From assembly GCA_012517995.1 (NCBI GenBank), contig JAAYTS010000068.1, forward strand, positions 1 through 40,252: 40,252 nt of DNA, in the 5' to 3' direction. This DNA is from Clostridium sp. Its GTDB lineage: Bacteria > Bacillota > Clostridia > Acetivibrionales > Acetivibrionaceae. Shown here piece by piece: positions 38,723 through 40,252 of the stretch. A model generated the notes under the pieces. That model saw only the letters and a program-made list of their open reading frames with translations. It did no database searches and was not told the origin of the DNA. Position 1 is the stretch's first letter. The number at the start of each line of letters is the position of its first letter. The position numbers were made by a program, and so were the translations under genes.

Positions 38723-38752
38723 ATTTTACTACTTTAAATACTATATTGTCTA
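38723..38752 (-). promoter_or_regulatory. Promoter candidate for ilvD-ilvB
   Basis: On the minus strand: TAGACA (complement of 38747-38752), an 18-nt spacer and TAAAAT (complement of 38723-38728). Two mismatches to sigma-A consensus in total. The predicted start is just before the 38682-38705 hairpin. Confidence 0.55.
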
Positions 38753-38792
38753 CTGCTTTTATATCATAATTAATTGTCTTTTTTAATGTTTT

Positions 38793-39503
38793 TTATTTTA
38801 TTGGAAACATCCAGCTTATTATGAAGTTATTCTCATAAAAATATTTAGCCACTACAGATGTCTCTATGGACTCAAAAACTCCGCCAAATAACGGTGTTGC
38901 ATGAAATAACATCAAAACTGCAAATACAATATAAATTGTTAAAAGTCCTTCTATTGCTCCAAATGCAAATCCGCCTAATTTGTCTGCCTGTTTTAAAACA
39001 GGTAGTTTTGATACTTTTTTAAGAATGGATTTGGCAAATATAAGGGCTATTCTTGCAATAATATATAACAAAATAACACTGATAATGTTAATAACCAAAT
39101 TTGCCAGCACATCACTGATTCTATCAGCAATTGAGGCATAGTCTATTAATTCTCCCATACTTGGCATCTTTTCCACCACTTTATCATTTATAAAGTTTTT
39201 TAAAAACTCTGGAAGCTTTAGCCCGTCAATCACTGATTCTGCTGTTGCTGCAGCTCCTTCATTAGCAGCAGATATTTGTGCATCTTGTTGAAGAATTAAT
39301 TTGCCATAAATGCCGGATTTAATTTTTGTAAAAATAAAGGTACCTGCTAAAATCTTTGCAAGGACAGGAGAAAATTTAACAGCTACTATAACTGCTATAA
39401 AAAAGGATGCTAGCTTTAATAAAGTAAGCATAAGACCTTTTTTAAATCCAAAGTATCCAAATCCTAAAATAAGTGCCAAAACAAAAATATCAGTCCAATT
39501 CAT
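38793..39503 (-). CDS. CvpA family membrane protein
   Basis: A 236-residue membrane protein beginning MNWTDIFVLALILGFGYFGFKKGLM, the CvpA-family start (first named for colicin V production in E. coli). Membrane segments are at about residues 5-22, 28-50, 130-160 and 183-205, with a soluble loop (about 65-125) rich in Ala and acidic residues. GAIEGLLTIYIVFAVLMLF near residues 179-197 is the conserved last part. The ATG has GAGGTG 7 bases upstream. It follows the propeller-like gene by 67 bp and is probably co-transcribed with it. Function in Gram-positives is not settled. Confidence 0.85.
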   Translation of the reverse strand: MNWTDIFVLALILGFGYFGFKKGLMLTLLKLASFFIAVIVAVKFSPVLAKILAGTFIFTKIKSGIYGKLILQQDAQISAANEGAAATAESVIDGLKLPEFLKNFINDKVVEKMPSMGELIDYASIADRISDVLANLVINIISVILLYIIARIALIFAKSILKKVSKLPVLKQADKLGGFAFGAIEGLLTIYIVFAVLMLFHATPLFGGVFESIETSVVAKYFYENNFIISWMFPIK

Positions 39504-39570
39504 ATTTTCACCTCATAATCAAAATACATATTTTTCCTTCTAAATTGTTTTTTATTTAATTACTACCCTA

Positions 39571-40252
39571 TTATATATTTAAAATAACAATTTTATTTTC
39601 TACTATTACTAAAATTTCTTTTTTATTAAAAAACTCAATATGCTCAATTTCAGTTTTAAAACTATACTCATTTATAATTTTTCCGTCTGTATTTGCTATA
39701 TAAAGCATTTTAGCTGAATTTATGGCAATAATATCATCACTTATCCTTAAAGATTTCACCCTATCTTCAATGGTGAAATTTGTAATTTTCTCTCCATCCA
39801 TTCCATAAACAAGTACATCTGATTTAACATTATTAAAAAACCCTGTATTCCCTGGTCCCACAGCTACTGAAATATATCTGCCTTTAATTAAATCAAAATC
39901 ATAAACACTTCCATTTACAGGTATATTCCATTTTTCTTTAAGTTCATTGTCTAAAATAGTAATACCCAAATCCCCTGAAACCATAATAAGGTCATCATCA
40001 ACATATTTTGCAAGGGCAAAAAATTCCTCTTCAAACCTTTTTACAGTCTCCTGTTTGCTTTTTATGTTGTATTTTTTCAAATCCGTGGTAGCATTTACCC
40101 CAGATGTAATAGCATAATTTAAAAGAACTTCCTCTCCCTTTGGGGATACATTTGCAGATAAAATAAATTCATCCCCGGAGTTATCAATAAAATATCTTGT
40201 TCCTTCATCATTAAATACACTAGCTGCATTTCTGCTTCTATCTTCTTCGTGA
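39571..40252 (-). CDS. Beta-propeller-like repeat protein, N-terminus outside the window
   Basis: An incomplete frame that stays open to the window edge (HEEDRSRNAASVFNDEGTRYF is the first part visible). A TTG at 40080 gives a shorter 169-residue frame but is internal, since coding-like sequence continues upstream. About 226 residues are visible, with repeating short beta-strand units of about 40 residues such as LIMVSGDLGITILDNELKEKWNIPVNGSVYDFDL, VLVYGMDGEKITNF and LYIANTDGKIINEYSFKTEIEHIEF. This is typical of WD40/PQQ-like propellers and fits the DUF5711-type proteins of clostridia, which often adjoin cvpA-like genes. The family assignment is from memory and tentative. A membrane anchor may lie in the missing part. 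Confidence 0.7.
   Translation of the reverse strand, partial: HEEDRSRNAASVFNDEGTRYFIDNSGDEFILSANVSPKGEEVLLNYAITSGVNATTDLKKYNIKSKQETVKRFEEEFFALAKYVDDDLIMVSGDLGITILDNELKEKWNIPVNGSVYDFDLIKGRYISVAVGPGNTGFFNNVKSDVLVYGMDGEKITNFTIEDRVKSLRISDDIIAINSAKMLYIANTDGKIINEYSFKTEIEHIEFFNKKEILVIVENKIVILNI

Noticed and set aside
38622..38792. T-box riboswitch controlling ilvD-ilvB
   Set aside because: The space between promoter and start is too short and no T-box sequence or specifier structure was seen.

Overview
The window is an AT-rich chromosomal segment from a Gram-positive, anaerobic, cellulosome-forming clostridium of the Acetivibrio/Ruminiclostridium type. The evidence is a dockerin-bearing esterase at the left edge, AGGAGG-type ribosome binding sites on nearly every gene, frequent GTG and TTG starts, Firmicutes-type rpoB/rpoC/ClpX/LonB proteins, and the linkage ilvD-ilvB / rpmG-secE-nusG / ribosomal-RNA polymerase cluster / str operon. 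The species cannot be resolved from sequence alone. No phage, insertion sequence, CRISPR array, tRNA or rRNA was seen.

Layout. The left end (1-4.2 kb) is accessory: a truncated dockerin-CE4 esterase (+), a convergent PHP phosphoesterase / CPBP membrane protease pair (-), a small cysteine-rich orphan (+) and a soluble lytic transglycosylase (+). A 450-bp gene-free stretch (4.2-4.66 kb) holds a cluster of DnaA-box-like 9-mers. Everything from 4.66 kb to the right end is on the minus strand. Read in the direction of transcription (right to left) it runs: a beta-propeller-like protein (partial), a CvpA family protein, ilvD-ilvB (branched-chain amino acids), rpmG-secE-nusG-rplK-rplA-rplJ-rplL, a terminator, rpoB-rpoC, the L7Ae-like K-turn protein-rpsL-rpsG-fusA-tuf, a terminator, an ECF sigma/anti-sigma pair, an HPr-like protein, an enzyme I-like phosphotransferase, uvrC, a metallophosphoesterase, tig-clpP-clpX, a terminator, a small membrane protein, lonB, uppP and tsaD.

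How it works together. The core is the transcription and translation supercluster. I could read near-consensus sigma-A promoters before rpmG, rpoB, the L7Ae/rpsL unit, tig and ilvD, a classical L10 leader with an intrinsic terminator before rplJ, and strong terminators after rplL, tuf, clpX and ilvB. Downstream of tuf lie protein folding and turnover (trigger factor, ClpXP, LonB), envelope (UppP) and tRNA modification (TsaD) genes.

Most unusual points: (i) the HPr-like protein has Glu at position 15 in place of the phospho-accepting His but keeps Ser46, and sits next to a divergent enzyme I; (ii) the DnaA-box cluster lies away from any dnaA/dnaN locus; (iii) RpoB carries a roughly 100-residue acidic tail; (iv) the CE4 esterase has Tyr in place of the second metal-binding His; (v) several promoters carry symmetric elements that known features do not explain. 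Several gene starts were moved from the longest open frame to internal codons with a proper ribosome binding site (clpP, fusA, rpsG, rpoC, rpoB, rplL, rplJ, rplK, nusG, secE, ilvB, uppP, uvrC). I found no clearly new multi-gene system; the HPr/EI pair and the DnaA-box cluster are the best candidates for follow-up.
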